From Eulemur rufifrons (lineage: Eukaryota > Chordata > Mammalia > Primates > Lemuridae): a DNA stretch of 64,000 nt. The stretch is taken from NCBI RefSeq assembly GCF_041146395.1, contig NC_090983.1, positions 64,363,501 to 64,427,500 of the forward strand, given 5' to 3'. The notes under the pieces were generated by a model, which saw only the letters and a list, made by a program, of their open reading frames with translations, made no database searches and was not told the DNA's origin. The position numbers and the translations under genes are program-made. Numbering within the stretch: position 1 is the stretch's first letter; the number at the start of each line of letters is the position of its first letter. Positions 1 to 17,208 of this stretch are shown here, in pieces.

Positions 1-640
1 GGCAGAGATTTCTCAGATAGGACACAAAGATCATAAAACATAAAAGAAAAACTTGATAAACTGATAGTCATAAAAATTACAACTTTTGCTCTTTAAAAGA
101 TACCATTAAGAAATGAAAAGGCAAGTCGCAGACTGGGAGAAAGTATTTGTAATATATTCACTTGATAATGGTTTTATATCTAAAATCTATAAAAGACATA
201 TTATAGCTCAATAGTTTTTTTTAAAAGGTAATCCAATTTTTAAAAATGAGCAGAAGATTTGAATAGCTACTTCATGAAAGCAGATATATAAATGGTCATT
301 AAGCACAGGAATTAGATAGTCAACATCATTAGTTTCCAGGGAAATGCAAATTAGAATCACAATGAGATGCTAGGACACATCCAAATTCAAATGACTAAAA
401 TTAAAAAGACTAAAAAAAAAAACAAGAGTTGGCATATAATTCTCATGCTTTGCTAGTGGGAATGCAAAATGCTCACTTTGGAAACACTTTGGGCAGTTTC
501 TTACAGAATTAAGCATATACTTATCATATGACCCAGAAATTTCACTTTTAGATATTTACTCAAGAGAAATGAAAACATAGAAATGTAAATATCTATAAAT
601 GCTCATACTACCTGGTTATATCCACTTTTGGTAGAAGGAA
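1..640 (+). mobile_element. L1 (old L1M-type), 3' part of ORF2, sense
   Basis: The + strand reads as the end of L1 ORF2. Recognisable stretches include the 'agactgggagaaagtatttg' region, a 'cagaagatttgaatagctac' stretch, and the 'catatgacccagaaatttc' region near the C-terminus. The reading frame is full of stops and the 3' UTR and tail are missing, so this is a dead fragment. It begins before the window. Its subfamily is not resolved. Confidence 0.8.
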
Positions 641-649
641 ACATGTCCC

Positions 650-1570
650 AAGGTTATTATATATATGATTCAGAGCCAGTGGCAAACAGCCTAGCTTTTT
701 AGCCAGAGGCCAAAGAAAGGTCAAATGGTTGGAGACCTGGAAAGTGAGAAAGTGGAAGATTAAGTACAAGGAAGTCTAAGATGGGCATTTGAATAGACAT
801 GGGAGTGGGCACAAAGTGTGAAGATCTATAAACAACATGTCAGCACCCACCGGAGACTATCCACAACAGAAAAGACATTAACCAACCAAGTAGACAAGAT
901 GACTTGGACATCTGACATGAGCATCCTCACTTATTGATCACATGGGCCAGAGCCAGAGGTTTGTTATCCCAAAATAGACACGTATTCCTGAGATGGGTTT
1001 GCCTTTCTTGCCTGCAGGACCTCTGCCAGCACCACTATCTGAGGGCTGACAGAGTGTTTGATCCACCAGCGTATAATCCCACACAGATCAGGGGATCCAC
1101 TTCATAGGAAAGAAGATATCAGAGTCTTCTATGGCTGTGGGATGCACTGTTTGATCATATCCTGCATCAGCCATGAGCAGCTAGGAGGATTTGCTGCACA
1201 ATAGTCTTTCAAGGTCACTCTTAAGTTGTTGGTTTGTACCCACTAATTGGGCAGATCCACCACATATCAAGTTTAGGTTATTTCCTCTTCCATCAGCTAG
1301 TCGTAATGAATCCCCATGTAGCTGTAGGTGTCAGCAAAGGTGCTTCTCCAGACATGGGGTCTGAGATTTCTGCTCACACAGCTTGCTTACGCCCTCTGGT
1401 CCAGCTTGTGCCCACCCCCAGATGTGTCACTGCCATCTATACGGGATGGCTACTGGGCCTGCCCCACCTTGTGACCTGGTAGGATTGACCCATTCAGATC
1501 ATGATGGGCAGTTCCAAATGTATGGTCACTTGGTCGGGCACTTCATCTCTACCAAGGTTCAATTTTAACC
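650..1570 (-). mobile_element. Possible endogenous retrovirus internal remnant (ERVL-like)
   Basis: This stretch is richer in GC than its neighbours and has no long ORF. Read on the minus strand, its phrasing resembles the internal part of old ERVL/MaLR elements, but I could not match a definite pol or gag motif. It could also be unique sequence. Nothing in it looks functional. Confidence 0.3.
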
Positions 1571-2075
1571 TTTAGTAAGATGATATTTTCAATTAATCTT
1601 ATTTTTTGATAAAGCAGTTTTGCTATGCAGTCTCCAATTTCTGTACATAAAACATGCCTGAAACAATATGCACAAAAGTTGAAAATGTGAAAATCAAACA
1701 ATAGACCTATATGCTTAAAAGGGTGCTGATTCTCAGAAATCCAAAAATATAAAAATCCTAATCTTGCCTCATGTTCAAGTCATAACCTTATGTTCTGTTC
1801 TTGTTATTCATTTTGTTCTTTTCTTTTCTTTCTTTTTTTTTTATTCATTTTGTTCTTGAAATTGAAGACAAAATTTAAGTTCAAATATGACTAAAAGAAT
1901 TTCAGTTTTTTGCTATGCTTTAGGGTTGCGTCTTTGTCTTTATTTTATTAAGCATATGAAAAGCCCCATGATTAATATTAGCCCTTTTATGTTTTATTAA
2001 AATTGAGGCAAAAGTCAAAATAAAATACTCAACTAATTGCCTAATTCAACTAATTGGCAAAGATGTTGATGTCAC
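1571..2075. other. A/T-rich stretch, no gene seen
   Basis: No ORF, RNA gene or recognisable repeat is present. A T-rich tract lies at about 1810-1850. Confidence 0.5.
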
Positions 2076-2139
2076 TGTAAAAGCTGTCAGAATCAAAATG
2101 GAGTCACTTGTGTTTCAGGAGAAAAAAAAACAAACAAAC

Positions 2140-2573
2140 AGACATGGTGGTTCACGCCTGTAATCCTAGCAGTTTGGGAGGCTAAGACAGGAGGATTGCT
2201 TGAGGTCAGGAGTTCAAGACCAGCCTGAGCAAGAGTAAGACCCTGTCTCTACCAAAAGTAGAAAAAATTAGCCAGCTGTGGTGGTGTTTGCCTCTAGTCC
2301 CAGCTACTCTGGAGTAATGCACGCTTTACTGGCTGCCTTCCCTTCCCTGTCCCACTTCCCCACTCCCCCACCAGTGCTGCTTGGCACCCTGTGACCCCAC
2401 CACCACAGCCACAACTAATTGGAACAGCAGTTGGCTGGCCAGTAACCTCTGAGACAGGAGGATCGCTTGAGCCCAGGAGTTTGAGGTTGCAGTGAGCTAT
2501 GATGATGCCACTGCACTTTACCCAGGGTGATGGAGTAAGATTCCTGTCTAAAAACAAAACAAACAAACAAACA
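2140..2573 (+). mobile_element. Alu element (AluJ-like) carrying a 138-nt foreign insert
   Basis: Both arms are clear: 'cacgcctgtaatcctagca', 'agaccagcctgagcaagag', 'cccagctactctggag' and 'gcttgagcccaggagtttga', ending in an A-rich AAAC tail. The second arm is interrupted after 'ctactctggag' by sequence foreign to Alu at 2315-2452. It then resumes with 'gacaggaggatcgcttgag'. Confidence 0.9.
2315..2452 (+). repeat. 138-nt direct duplication, copy 1 (inside the Alu)
   Basis: This segment matches 3872-4009 base for base, with 10 differences and no gaps (about 93% identity). Most differences fall where copy 2 has CpG and copy 1 has TpG or CpA, or has lost the site. Copy 2 therefore looks closer to the ancestral sequence, and this looks like the derived copy. 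No poly(A) tail or target-site duplication is visible at its edges. Confidence 0.9.
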
Positions 2574-3148
2574 AAAACTTGAAAGACAGATTTGTAGAAG
2601 AACTTGAAGAAAGGATTTCCATGCACAAATGCCTGATAACAAAACCTATCACAAAAGACTGTAAAAGCCACAACCTTGCACAAAGGTTGTCACAACTTTA
2701 CACAAAAAATACTTTTGTGAGGACATCTGCCCAGAAACTGCCTGTTCAGCCTTGGACTGATGCCACCCTTGTTACTGATCCTTGTAGCCAAAAGTAATTA
2801 TCTCAAAACGATTGGGTAATCCTCCTCATTTTTACTTTAAAAACCTTTGTCTTCCTTTATCTCCTTGAATATGCACATAGTTTACTGCGGCACATGTATT
2901 CCCATTGCAGTGCCTATTCCTAAATAAACATCATCTTCTCTTAGAGAGTCTTTCTCTCTGTTATTTAGGTTGACACCACCGAAACTGAACTATTGGTTAG
3001 CACATAGCGTCACCACCGAAAAGCTTAATAGTCATTTATCAGCTAATGTACAAACATCTAAGTGCATATAAAGAAGGGTTTTTGGCATTTAAAAAGTCCA
3101 AAAATCAAGCACAATAGTCTATTAAATTTATTTTGAAATTTAAATTGG

Positions 3149-3457
<309 letters not shown>

Positions 3458-3465
3458 TTAAATTG

Positions 3466-4215
3466 AATTACTGCCTTAATCAAAATGGTATTGGAGGAAT
3501 TACGAAGCCTACACATGAAAAGTATGTCTGCTGGTAAGTGGCCATGGGTGATTTCTTACCAGTAGGTACCGCACACGGTAAATGGCACCCTGCCCAGATC
3601 CCTCAGGCCTGACCACTGCCATGAGCGCCAGCACTTCAGCTGCCAGTTGAACTGTCTCCCTTTGCCTGAGGCTGTGAACACTGGAGTATGGAAGAATGAA
3701 CACCCTTCCTCTGCCTCCCTCCCAGCACTCCTCAACCAAGGCTGAAGGGGAGGGAGTTAGTACCAATGTTCCAGCTCCCTTGGCTTTCACCGGGGTAACA
3801 CTGCGGAGTGTGCTTTGGGCCATTTCCCAGGACTTCTCCGGCCACCCATGGCACTTGACAACGGGTGCTTATAGTGCACGCTTTACTGGCTGCCTTCCCT
3901 TCCCTGTCCCGCTTCCCGACTCCCCCACCAGCGTTGCTTTGCGTCCTACGACCCCACCACCACAGCCACAACTAATTGGAACAGCAGTTGGCTGGCCAGT
4001 AACCTCTGAAGTGACCTATTTTGAGACCTAGGAGGGCGCTGAATACTGAATAGACCGATGAACCCAGACAATCCTCTCCTGGGAAGTTCAAATGTGAAAC
4101 ATTTGAAAAGAGAGTTGATCGTGGTGACAGAAGCTCAGAGACACCCTGGCAGGGAGCTGAGAGAGCAGGGAGAAGAAGATCAGAGGTAGTGGCACAAAAC
4201 GTCTTCGATAGTCGT
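3466..4215. other. GC-richer unassigned stretch holding duplication copy 2
   Basis: No family was recognised. Overlapping short ORFs occur on both strands, but none resembles a known protein. The stretch contains the donor-like copy at 3872-4009. An unrecognised old LTR or unique sequence are both possible. Confidence 0.4.
3872..4009 (+). repeat. 138-nt direct duplication, copy 2 (likely source)
   Basis: This copy matches 2315-2452 with 10 substitutions and the same length. It keeps CpG sites that copy 1 has lost, which suggests it is the original location. Sequence similarity stops abruptly at both ends. Confidence 0.85.
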
Positions 4216-7100
4216 GGCAATCAAGTGTTTTACGTGTGTCAGGGTTTCATTTTATAATGAACGAACCTGGAATGAAAACCAATATCTTCCGCCTTTAATG
4301 TATCTACTCAGATTTCTACATTTTCTTTTCTGTAAGCCAGCAATATCTTACACATTTCAAACATATTATTTCAAGTATCATTGTATCCCTGAAAGTTTTT
4401 CTTCTATACCTGACATTCCAAAGGTTCAATAAAGTAAGTTAGCCCTAGAACTTTGTCAATCATCCCAAAAGGCCCTAAACTGAAATTTTTCATATTTCAG
4501 GGCTTAAGAAGCATAAAATGTTCCTCTTTCTTTTGCAGTCTGCTTCTTTCCACACTTCTGTGAATGTCAGTAAAAAAAAAAAAAAGAAAAAAAAAATCAA
4601 AATATCAGCATTTTTCTTCCAGTTAGAGGAGATATAACTTATATCTTCCAATTATGTCATAGGCCAAATTGTAGCTGAAAACAGTTCTGTAACTTGGGGC
4701 TGAAAGATTTTCAGTGTTGTACATGTGTTAATGATGCTTCTTGAAGCTATTTAACAGAAAACACACACCCTTTTGCAGCCTTTTGGAGCCTAATATAGAT
4801 AATGATAATGTGTTAGAATTTTTTGGAACGTTTGTAGCCATTATCTTGTGTTCTTGGTTCAGGAACCCATGAGATAAGGAGGGCAGACATTACCCTACTC
4901 CTGAAAGATGAGAAAATGGAGATACCAAACATTTAGTTGATGTCAACAAAGTTCAAATGAACTTTTGGTAAAGCCAGGATCCTCCTGGCCTGGGACTCTT
5001 TGTCCTCTGCAACTATGAGGTTGGGTAATCTGTAATCTATAATTTTAACATTGTGAGTTCCTTGGGGGAAGGGGTCATGTCTTCCAATTTAATGACTTAG
5101 AACACTGTGATACACATGGAATGCACTAAATAGACATTCATCTATAACAGTTTAAAGTATTTCTAATAGGCCCAAAATATGTTAAAAGAGCCTCTGAACA
5201 AGAAAGAATCAATGAAATTCTTATTAATTTTGAAAGAACATGGATTTTGATTTTTTTAAGTTAGAAATACTCACAAGAACAATTTCTCTCTTCATATGTT
5301 CTATCTAATACTTTCTTTTAAAAATTAGGAAAGCAAGAATTCATATTATTTTTCATTTTGAAAATGAAACAAAGCTTTTTAAATGTATCTAAACTCCATT
5401 GCTAACTAATTCCGGCAGCATTGTGTCCCATTTTGTCCCATAATACTTCTTGGCAAATGAAGGTCATAATTATTAGCAAGTATTATTTTCAACTTTATAT
5501 TAAAGAAATATGCATCACAGTTCACTACAAATTTATAGTTTAGAGGCTATGTGTTCCATTTTGAACATAAACTTGAAATTTTCTTTTGCTACTTTTAAAG
5601 ATCTAGCATTTTATTTCCATACCCATTAAACAGTGGAGAAGAGGTGGAGTGCTTTCTATGAGTTCTTCCTTTTAAGGAAAATGTTTGTGACTTGAAGCAC
5701 AAGGCCTCTACTCTCGTTCCTTCAGACTTAAATCAGGACAGGGATTTCTAGCCGAACTGTTCAGTCTGATGACCTTTATTTCTAGCTAACTGTGGCATGG
5801 GAGCTCAGGAATCTCATAATTATACCCTGTGGACCAGCTCCAGAACCAGCTTCCAAGGAGGACTTTGGAGAGTCGTTTCACTGTCAGTCCATAGCTTCGG
5901 GGCACAGAGCCAGGGCTCCCTTTTACCTTAGCTGAATCTTCTCATTGCTCTTGTAGGTCTATCGGCAGGTGCCAGCATCTGATATCCAGTCTTCAGATAC
6001 TCCATTATTTCTGCTGAGATGACAGCATTTCAAACTGTGTTTCCAAAAGCCCAAAGCTCTCAACTGGCAAAATCCAAAATTCTTTTCACCTTAAATTCCA
6101 TTTGTGTATCTTTCTAGGCAATGTTTCTCACCCTGTCTTCACCAGGTGAAGATTGCTTTTCCTTCCTCACCAAGGTCACCTTGAAAGCCCCTGTGGAAAT
6201 TTTTGAATGTGTTTGGGGTCTGGGCTGTCAAAGCATATTCCTCAGATTACAAATCATTCCTATGTCCCTCTTCTGCACAATTTCTAGAGCTCAGAACAAG
6301 CTGCATTTTGAACTGAGAATTCTTGAATTAACATTGATTTTCAATATGGGCTTAGTATCCCGATAACCAAGAACAAATTCATTTGTGTGGGTTATCAGCA
6401 ACCTCTGACAATAGTGTTTCTTGGAAAAGGCTGATGATAGCATATTTATATGTGAATCTGATTCCTAAAATTCTGAACTTCTTGCCATGTGTATATTTGC
6501 TTTACTTGAATGTAATATACTGGGCTGACAGAAATAACATCTAAGGAACACATCCTGGAAAATTTAACCAATGGTTCCTGTTCAATAGCAGACACAGAAA
6601 ATGAGAGATCAATAAATGAGCAAATAATTACATAATTAAGAGAAGTCATTTAACCCCATCACCCTTTAAATCCATAATGTATTACAATAAGTATTAATAT
6701 AATGGTATGTGTTGAATGTTAAGATGCCATTAAAGATAGTATCTACAGTAGACATTGGTCATTTCTGTCTGTTTGATATTCACCTCTCCTTCTTATCTGC
6801 CAATTTTTCTATGGACACCTTGTATTTCCGAAGTCAAATGATCCAGAAACCCTCTCTTCCTTCTCCATTAAAGCCAGGGGAAGGGCAATGAATGTTGAGT
6901 CAGGGATAAAATTATTTTGTGAGGGTTCAAGATTATCTCAGGGATCATCCCCACAGTGTGACCTTCATCTTAGCTTCTGTTGCCAAGCTCTTGGACCCTA
7001 CTTTGGCTTGTGCCCACTCTCTAAGCTGCATCCTCAAGCTTCCCATTAATTCTCTGCACCATGAATTCTTTCCAATCTTTAAAAAAAAAAGGACTGAGCT
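4216..7100. other. Intergenic, no gene recognised
   Basis: Only short chance ORFs are present. Purine-rich A tracts occur at about 4571-4597 and 7080-7090. The 5700-6360 part is higher in complexity and could be unique or conserved noncoding DNA, but nothing in it identifies a function. Confidence 0.5.
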
Positions 7101-7560
7101 GTTTTCTGCTGCTTATAAAAAAGAACCCACACTTTATACTGCACAGGATCAGTCAGGATCCCAGGGGAAAGCAGAATTCTGCTTAGATAATTCCCCTGAA
7201 GGGACTTTAATGAAGAGACAGTTTACAGAGGTGTGGGCAGGGTTAAAGGGACCAAGAAGGGGGAATGGGTGGGGAGGCCCCCAGAGATTAGCACCATGAC
7301 AACCTCTAGGTCTAAAGGGGAAAGGAGAGGAAATGATGTTACTGGAGCCCAGTGAGAGTTGAAACCAAGAAGGAAAGGGCTGCCCAATGTGGAGGAAGAA
7401 AGATTCCAACATTTTTCTTCTCTTGCCCCAATCTCTTGTCCATGGCTCCCGTTGGCTGAGCTCTGTCAGAAGGCTGTCCCTAAGGTGAAGCAGGATGCAT
7501 GGGATCGGAGACAAATGGAGAATAACCAAGGCAATAGTAATAAAGAGGCTTGATTTCTTT
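7101..7560. other. Unassigned stretch, possible ancient repeat
   Basis: The 'cagtttacagaggtgtggg' and 'gttaaagggaccaagaag' wording is reminiscent of a common dispersed mammalian sequence, but I cannot name the family. A minus-strand ORF of 142 codons crosses it without any recognisable domain, so I treat the ORF as chance. Confidence 0.3.
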
Positions 7561-8009
7561 AACATTTTCTGTATCATCTAATAATTAACTATGGATATAG
7601 CATTGTCATCCACAGTTCTTCTGTTATTGTTTAATTGTTTGTAATTTGCATTTTATTTACCAAAAGTTGTAGAGACAAAATGTCTTTCTGAAATTAATAC
7701 CAAAAAATAAATTGAAGACAGTAGTTATGATTCTCTACTATAATTCTCTATTAAAATTTTATTTTATGAAACTCAATTTTAAAAAATAATCTGTTTCATA
7801 TTATTTATTTTCCATTTCAAGCCAATATTTTGAGATCATATCATATGAATTTATATAAATGTTATAACAACTCTGAAAATGTTAAACAGTTTATGTATAC
7901 AATGCAATGTAGCATATGATTTTTAAAGAAAAAAGTCAAATTGTCAATATTAACTTATCTCTATAGATTTTTAATAAAGCTAAAGTTTCATCATTCAGCC
8001 AAATGATGG

Positions 8010-9235
8010 GGTGAAACTATGTTAGAAAGAGTCAAACAAAAAGAAAGTAGTGATTATAATATTAATATCAGCCCAAATAGAATTTAAGGCAAAAAACACA
8101 TTAAATATGAAAATTATAATATCAAAGGGGCATTTTATGTTAATGCAAGACAATCAACAAAGATATTAACAGTCATGAAACTATGTTTCAAATAAAATAT
8201 ATAAAGTACAAAAGGTAAATAAACACAATCTAGATGGCTTAAATCTATTTGTCTAACCTCTTGACATACCAATCAAGGAAAAACTTATAGTGTAATGCTG
8301 AATAATATAATAATAAGGTTGATTTTAATAACTATGAATTGAACTTGTACTCAACAAATAAAAAATACACTTTCTGTTTTAAAAACCCTTAGAAAATTTA
8401 TAAAATAGATCATATATTAAGTCACAAAGAGAACCTCAATGAATTCCAACAAAACAGAAATTATATAAGACAAAGCTTCTGACCATAAATCTTTATAACT
8501 AGAAATTAATTTTAAAAATGTAAACTGAAAACCAAAGGTTTTGGAGTGAAAAGCAAAACCACTAATAAATAGCTTTTGGGACAAATACGAAATTACAGAG
8601 TACTAAGAAAAGAGCAATAATGAGAACATGACATAGTAATACTAATGGGACAAGACCAAAGCATTTATCTGAGGCAAATTCAGAACATGATAACAAAAAA
8701 GAAGTACGTATTTAATTCAAGAAATCAGGAGATAGCAAGAAAAGAAATGCAAGAGAAGCAGGAAAAAAAATAATTTTGAAAGAAATAAAAATAAATGACC
8801 TGAAAAGCAGAAAAAAGATAAGTAGACAAAGTAAGAGCTGCTTATTCTTTGGGGAAAAAGATACAATACTTAGTCTAATGAATTGAAAAACAGATAAAAC
8901 ATAACTACGTAAAGATATTAATAAGAGTACATAGCCATAAACACACAGAGCAAGATTAAAAATCATAACACTATATGCAAAACTCAAAGCAATAAATTTT
9001 TTAAATCTCAAAGAAATAGACTACTTTCTAGGAAAACGTAAATGACCAATATTGACTAAGGAAGAGACAGATGATCTGAACAGACCACTAACATGGAAGA
9101 TATATAAAAAGCTATCAAGGCCTTATCTACAGAAAAAGCGCCAGGCACAGAGGGTCATTTGAGAAAGTATTTTTAAACCTCAAGGTGTATACAATTTCCA
9201 TGCTATATCAACTATTTTGGAGTATTAAAAAATAT
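8010..9235 (+). mobile_element. Old L1, 5' third of ORF2, sense
   Basis: The + strand follows the endonuclease-to-early-RT part of L1 ORF2. Landmarks are 'gatcatatattaagtcacaa', 'gaattccaacaaaacagaaa' and 'gagagaagcaggaaa'-like wording. It is heavily mutated with many stops. A run of plain A/T-rich DNA precedes it (7561-8000). Confidence 0.65.
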
Positions 9236-9279
9236 GGGTATTTTCCAAATTCAAATTCTGAATTCTAAACCTTACAATG

Positions 9280-9350
9280 GGAATAGATAGATGGATATAT
9301 GGGTGGACAGACAGATGACAGGCCAGCAGGCAAATGGGCAAGCAGGTGGG
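9280..9350 (+). repeat. Degenerate tetranucleotide tract
   Basis: Loose GATA/GGAT/GACA and GGCA-type repeats, for example 'gatagatggatatatgggtg' and 'gacagacagatgacaggcc'. Confidence 0.6.
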
Positions 9351-9389
9351 TGGATGAAGAGATTACTCTCACTCTTAAATATAGATGCA

Positions 9390-9880
9390 AAAATATATAC
9401 AGAATCTGACCACTTTTCACCATTTTTACAGCAACCACCCTGGTCCCAGCTGTCATCAGCTGTCCTTTCAATTATTGTATAATCTCCAGACTGCTTCTCC
9501 CTGATTCTGCCCTAGCCCCCTATGGCTTGTTTCTCACACAGCCACCAGACACATCTTTTTAAAATGTGAAGTCACAGCATATCATTCCTCTGCTCATACC
9601 CTTCCAATAACTTGTTGTTTTCTCAGAGTAAAAGCAAAAGATCTTCCAATGGTCTATGTCTAAACACTGACATGATTTGCTACCCACACACATACCCCCA
9701 CCTCTCAGACCTCTCCTTCTATCTAATACTTTCATTACTTGCAAAGTTCCAGCCACTCTGGCCTCCTTGAAGTTTCTTAAACATAACAACCACACTTCCA
9801 CCTCAGGGTCTTTGCACTTGCCAGTCTCTCTGCCCGGAAGTGCTTACCCCAATTAAAGGCACTGTTCATTCCCTTACCTT
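9390..9880 (+). mobile_element. L2 LINE 3' region, part 1 (sense)
   Basis: The wording 'ctctgctcatacccttccaa', 'cagccactctggcctccttg', 'cctcagggtctttgcacttg' and 'ctctgcccggaagtgcttac' is characteristic of the L2 3' region in sense orientation. The element stops at 'cattcccttacc' and resumes at 17209 after the L1 insertion. Confidence 0.8.
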
Positions 9881-10299
9881 TTTTTTCTTTTTTTTTTTTT
9901 CACACTCCCAATTTTTTTTTTCATGTTTTTCCTTTTATCTTCTTAATTATTATGGGTTCATAATAGTTGTATACCTTTATAGAGCACATATGATGTTTTG
10001 ATGCAGGCATACAAGTGAATTAATCAAATCAGGGTAATCAGAATATCCATCACCTCAGACATTTATCATTTCTATGTGTTAGGAACATTCCAATTCCACT
10101 CTTCTAGTTATTTTTAAAGTATACCCCAACTTATTGATTCTAGCCACTTTGTTGTGCTATCAAATATTTTTCATTCTATCTAACTATCTAAGTATATTTT
10201 TTCATCCCTTAACCATCTCCACTTTATTCCCCATTCCCCACTACCCTTCCAGACTCTGGTGACCATCTGCTTCCGTCTCCATGAGATCAATTATTTTTA

Positions 10300-14385
<4,086 letters not shown>

Positions 14386-14435
14386 GGACTCACTATTGCC
14401 ATGTTGTTATTTGACTTCTGGTTGTTTTGTGGTTC

Positions 14436-14437
14436 GT

Positions 14438-14482
<45 letters not shown>

Positions 14483-14514
14483 TTCTTTCCTTCCTTCCTT
14501 CCTTCCTTCCTTCC
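14436..14514 (+). repeat. (TTTC)n(TTCC)n microsatellite in the L1 inter-ORF segment
   Basis: About ten TTTC units are followed by about eight TTCC units. This pyrimidine tract belongs to the inter-ORF part of the host L1, where a shorter tract is usual, and here it has expanded. Confidence 0.9.
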
Positions 14515-14949
14515 TGTCTTGCTTTGTTAAAAGTGACTTTCTCTGGCAGTGTATTTTAATCTCTTGCTTTTTATATTTTGTATATCTGTTATAGGTTTTT
14601 TGATTTGAGATTACCACGAGGCTTGCAAAAAACATTTTATAACCAATTAGTTTGAGCATATGACAACTCTGTTTACAAACAAAAAAATAAATAAGCAAAG
14701 AAAATCTAATAGAAATTCTACCCTTTAACTTCATCCCCTCTTCCACTTTTTAACTTTTTGTTCTTTCCTTCATATCTTCTTATGTTATCTATCTCTCAAA
14801 AAGTTGTAGTTATTTTTGCTAGGTTTGTCTTTTAGGCTTCCTACTCAAGATATTAGTGGTTTATGCACTGCAATTACAGCAATCGAGTACTCTGTATTAG
14901 TGTACTTACTGTTACCAGTGAGTTGTATACCTTACTGTTCATTAATGTC

Positions 14950-15850
14950 CTTTTCTGTCAGATCGAAGAACTCCTTTTAGCATTTCTGTAGGACAGGTCT
15001 GGTGTTGATGAAATTCCTCAGCTTTTGTTCATCTGGGAAAGTCTTTATTCCCCCTTCATGTTTGAAGGATAGTTTTGCAGGATATAATATTATAGGGTTA
15101 AGGTTTTTTTTCTTTAGCACTTTGAATATGTCAAGCCACTCTTTCCTGGCCTATAAGGTTTCCACTGAGAAGTCTCCTGCCAGACATATCGGAGCTCATT
15201 TTTATGCTATTTTTTCCTTTTTTCTTGCTTCCCTCAGGATCTTTTCTTTATCAGTGACCTTTAGGAGCTTGATCATTACATGCCTTGAGGTAGCCTTAAT
15301 TGGCTTCGTGTTCTATGACCTTCTTGTACCTGAATATTGATACCTTTCTCTAGGTTTGGAAAGTTCTCTGTTACTATTTCTTGGCATAAACTTTCTATCC
15401 CAATTTCTCTTTCTACCACGTCTTTAAAGCCAATAACTCTCTTAGATTTGCCCTTTTGAGGCTATTTTCTAGGTTTTGTAGGGGTGCTTCATTCTTTTTT
15501 ATTTTGTTTTATTTTTTTCTCTTCTGTGTATTTTCAAATAGCCTGCCTTCAGGTTCATTAATTCTTTCTTCTGCTTGGTCCATTCTGCTGTTGAGACACT
15601 CTGATGTATTTCTCAGTTTGTCAATTGAATTCTTAAGCTCCAGAATTTCTGCTTGACTTTTTTTATTATTATTTCAATCTCTTTGTTAAATTTCTCTAAT
15701 AGGCTTATGAATTCCTTCTCTGTGTTATCTTGAAGTTCATTGAACTTCTTCAGGACAGTTATTTTGAATTCTTTATCTGACAGTTTCCCTATCTCCATCA
15801 CTCCAGGATTGGTCACTGGTACCTTATTTAGTTCATTTGGTGAGGTCATG
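14950..15850 (-). pseudogene. L1 ORF1p relic, broken
   Basis: The minus-strand piece at 15613-15849 carries the typical ORF1p N-terminal wording 'NPGVMEIGKLSDKEFKI' and the start of the coiled coil ('LKKFNELQDNTEKEF'). The rest of ORF1, read in antisense at about 14950-15600, matches the nucleic-acid-binding and C-terminal part but is split by stops. In intact elements ORF1p is an RNA-binding trimer that packages L1 RNA. This copy is dead. Confidence 0.75.
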
Positions 15851-17208
15851 TTTCCATGGATGTTCTTGATGTTTGTGGATGTTTGTCAATGTCTGGGCAT
15901 TGAAGAGTTAAGTATTTATTTTAATCTTCAAAGTCTGGGCTTGCTTGAACCTGTCGTTCTTGAGAAAGCTTTCCAGATATTCAAAGTGAATTGAGTGTTG
16001 TGATTTAAGTTTTTGATCACTGCAGCCATATCAGCACTGGGGCTGCCCCAACCTCAGTAAAACTGTGACTCTTGCAGACTCCTGGTGGTACCACCTGGTA
16101 GACTTGGGTAAGATACAGGAGAATTCCCTGGATTACCTGGCAAAGTCTCTTACTCTCTTCCCTCACTCTCTGTGCTGGACTGCTGGAGATGGGGGAGGTG
16201 GGGGGGCATGTGATATGGGTGCTCCCTTATGGCCACCAGTGCCAGGTCACACCTGAAGCCAGCCCATTCTCACCCAAAGTTAATGGTGACTGTTGCCTGG
16301 CTACCTCTGATGTTTATTTAAAGCCCAAGTGCTCTTTAGTCAGCAGGTGGTGAACCCTGCCAGGTTTGGGTCCTTCCCCTTCAGGGCAGCATGTTTCCTT
16401 CTGGACCAGGGTGGTCCAGAAATGCTTCCCAGGAACTAAGACCTGGATTCAGGGGCTTCAGGAATCTGCTTGGTACTTAATTTTACTGTGACTGAGCTGG
16501 TACCCATGTTGCAAAACATAGTCCTCTGAAATTTTCCTTTTCCTTTCCTTAAGTGGAAGAAGACTCCCTGAGCCACACTGCCTATAGCTGGGGGGGTGGG
16601 GGGGGGTGGAGGGTATGACATGGGCACTGGCTTGGCCTCCATTGCTGGTGTCTCACCGGATCACATGCACCCCAAGTCCACTAGATCCAAGCCAGCACAG
16701 CCACAGGAATTGCCCAAGGACTGCAGCCCCTGTGGACCAACAGCCTTGTGAATTTACTCTAAGCCTCTAGGCCGCTTTTTGTCAGCTGGTGGTGGGCATA
16801 GCCGGAACTTTGTTTGGGGGCAGAGGATTTCCCTCTGGCCTTGCTGGTCTAAATGCTCCCTCCACAGGCATCAGCAGAATTCTTCTCTGTACCGTGTTCC
16901 CCTGTGACAAGGCGGCCCTGAGTTTCAATGCAAAGACCCACAGTCACTTCACTTTCTTTCCCCTGGACACATGCTCCACTGGGCAGGCTGGCACGGCACT
17001 GCCAGGGGCTGAGGGAAAGATGGTGTAGACAATGCAAGACTGTGTTTTCTGCCCTCCTCAGTGCCTCTTTCCTTCATATAATGTTAAAACCAGGTAGTAT
17101 GATCCCTCACCTGATTTTTGGTTTTTTCCAAAAGTACTTGCTTGCATTGTTGAATTTGGTGTTCTTGTGGAGGGACGATCACTGGGGGTTCTATTCAGTC
17201 ATCTGGCT
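15851..17208 (-). promoter_or_regulatory. L1 5' UTR (former internal promoter), antisense
   Basis: This GC-rich segment precedes ORF1 on the minus strand. It includes a G-rich tract at about 16589-16608 and ends at 'cagtcatctggctcca'. L1 5' UTRs contain a sense promoter and often an antisense one. Whether any activity remains cannot be judged from sequence. Confidence 0.6.

Larger units (their letters stand above)
2076..2978 (+). mobile_element. Solo LTR, ERV1-type (MER31-like), split by an Alu
   Basis: The left edge begins 'tgtaaaagctgtcagaatc' followed by 'aaaatggagtcac', a common start for ERV1 LTRs. The right part, after the Alu, has a short T-rich promoter-like stretch, a polyadenylation signal (aataaa at 2923-2928) and a U5-like 'gagagtctttctctctgtta'. 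The Alu at 2140-2573 separates the halves. No flanking retroviral genes are attached. The family name is a memory-based guess, and the right boundary is uncertain by about 20 bases. Confidence 0.5.

Noticed and set aside
7149..7577. 142-codon minus-strand ORF
   Set aside because: No domain or start context supports it, and the sequence resembles a dispersed repeat.
9280..9350. Possible CRISPR-like short repeat array
   Set aside because: The units are degenerate tetranucleotides with no spacers, which is an ordinary microsatellite.
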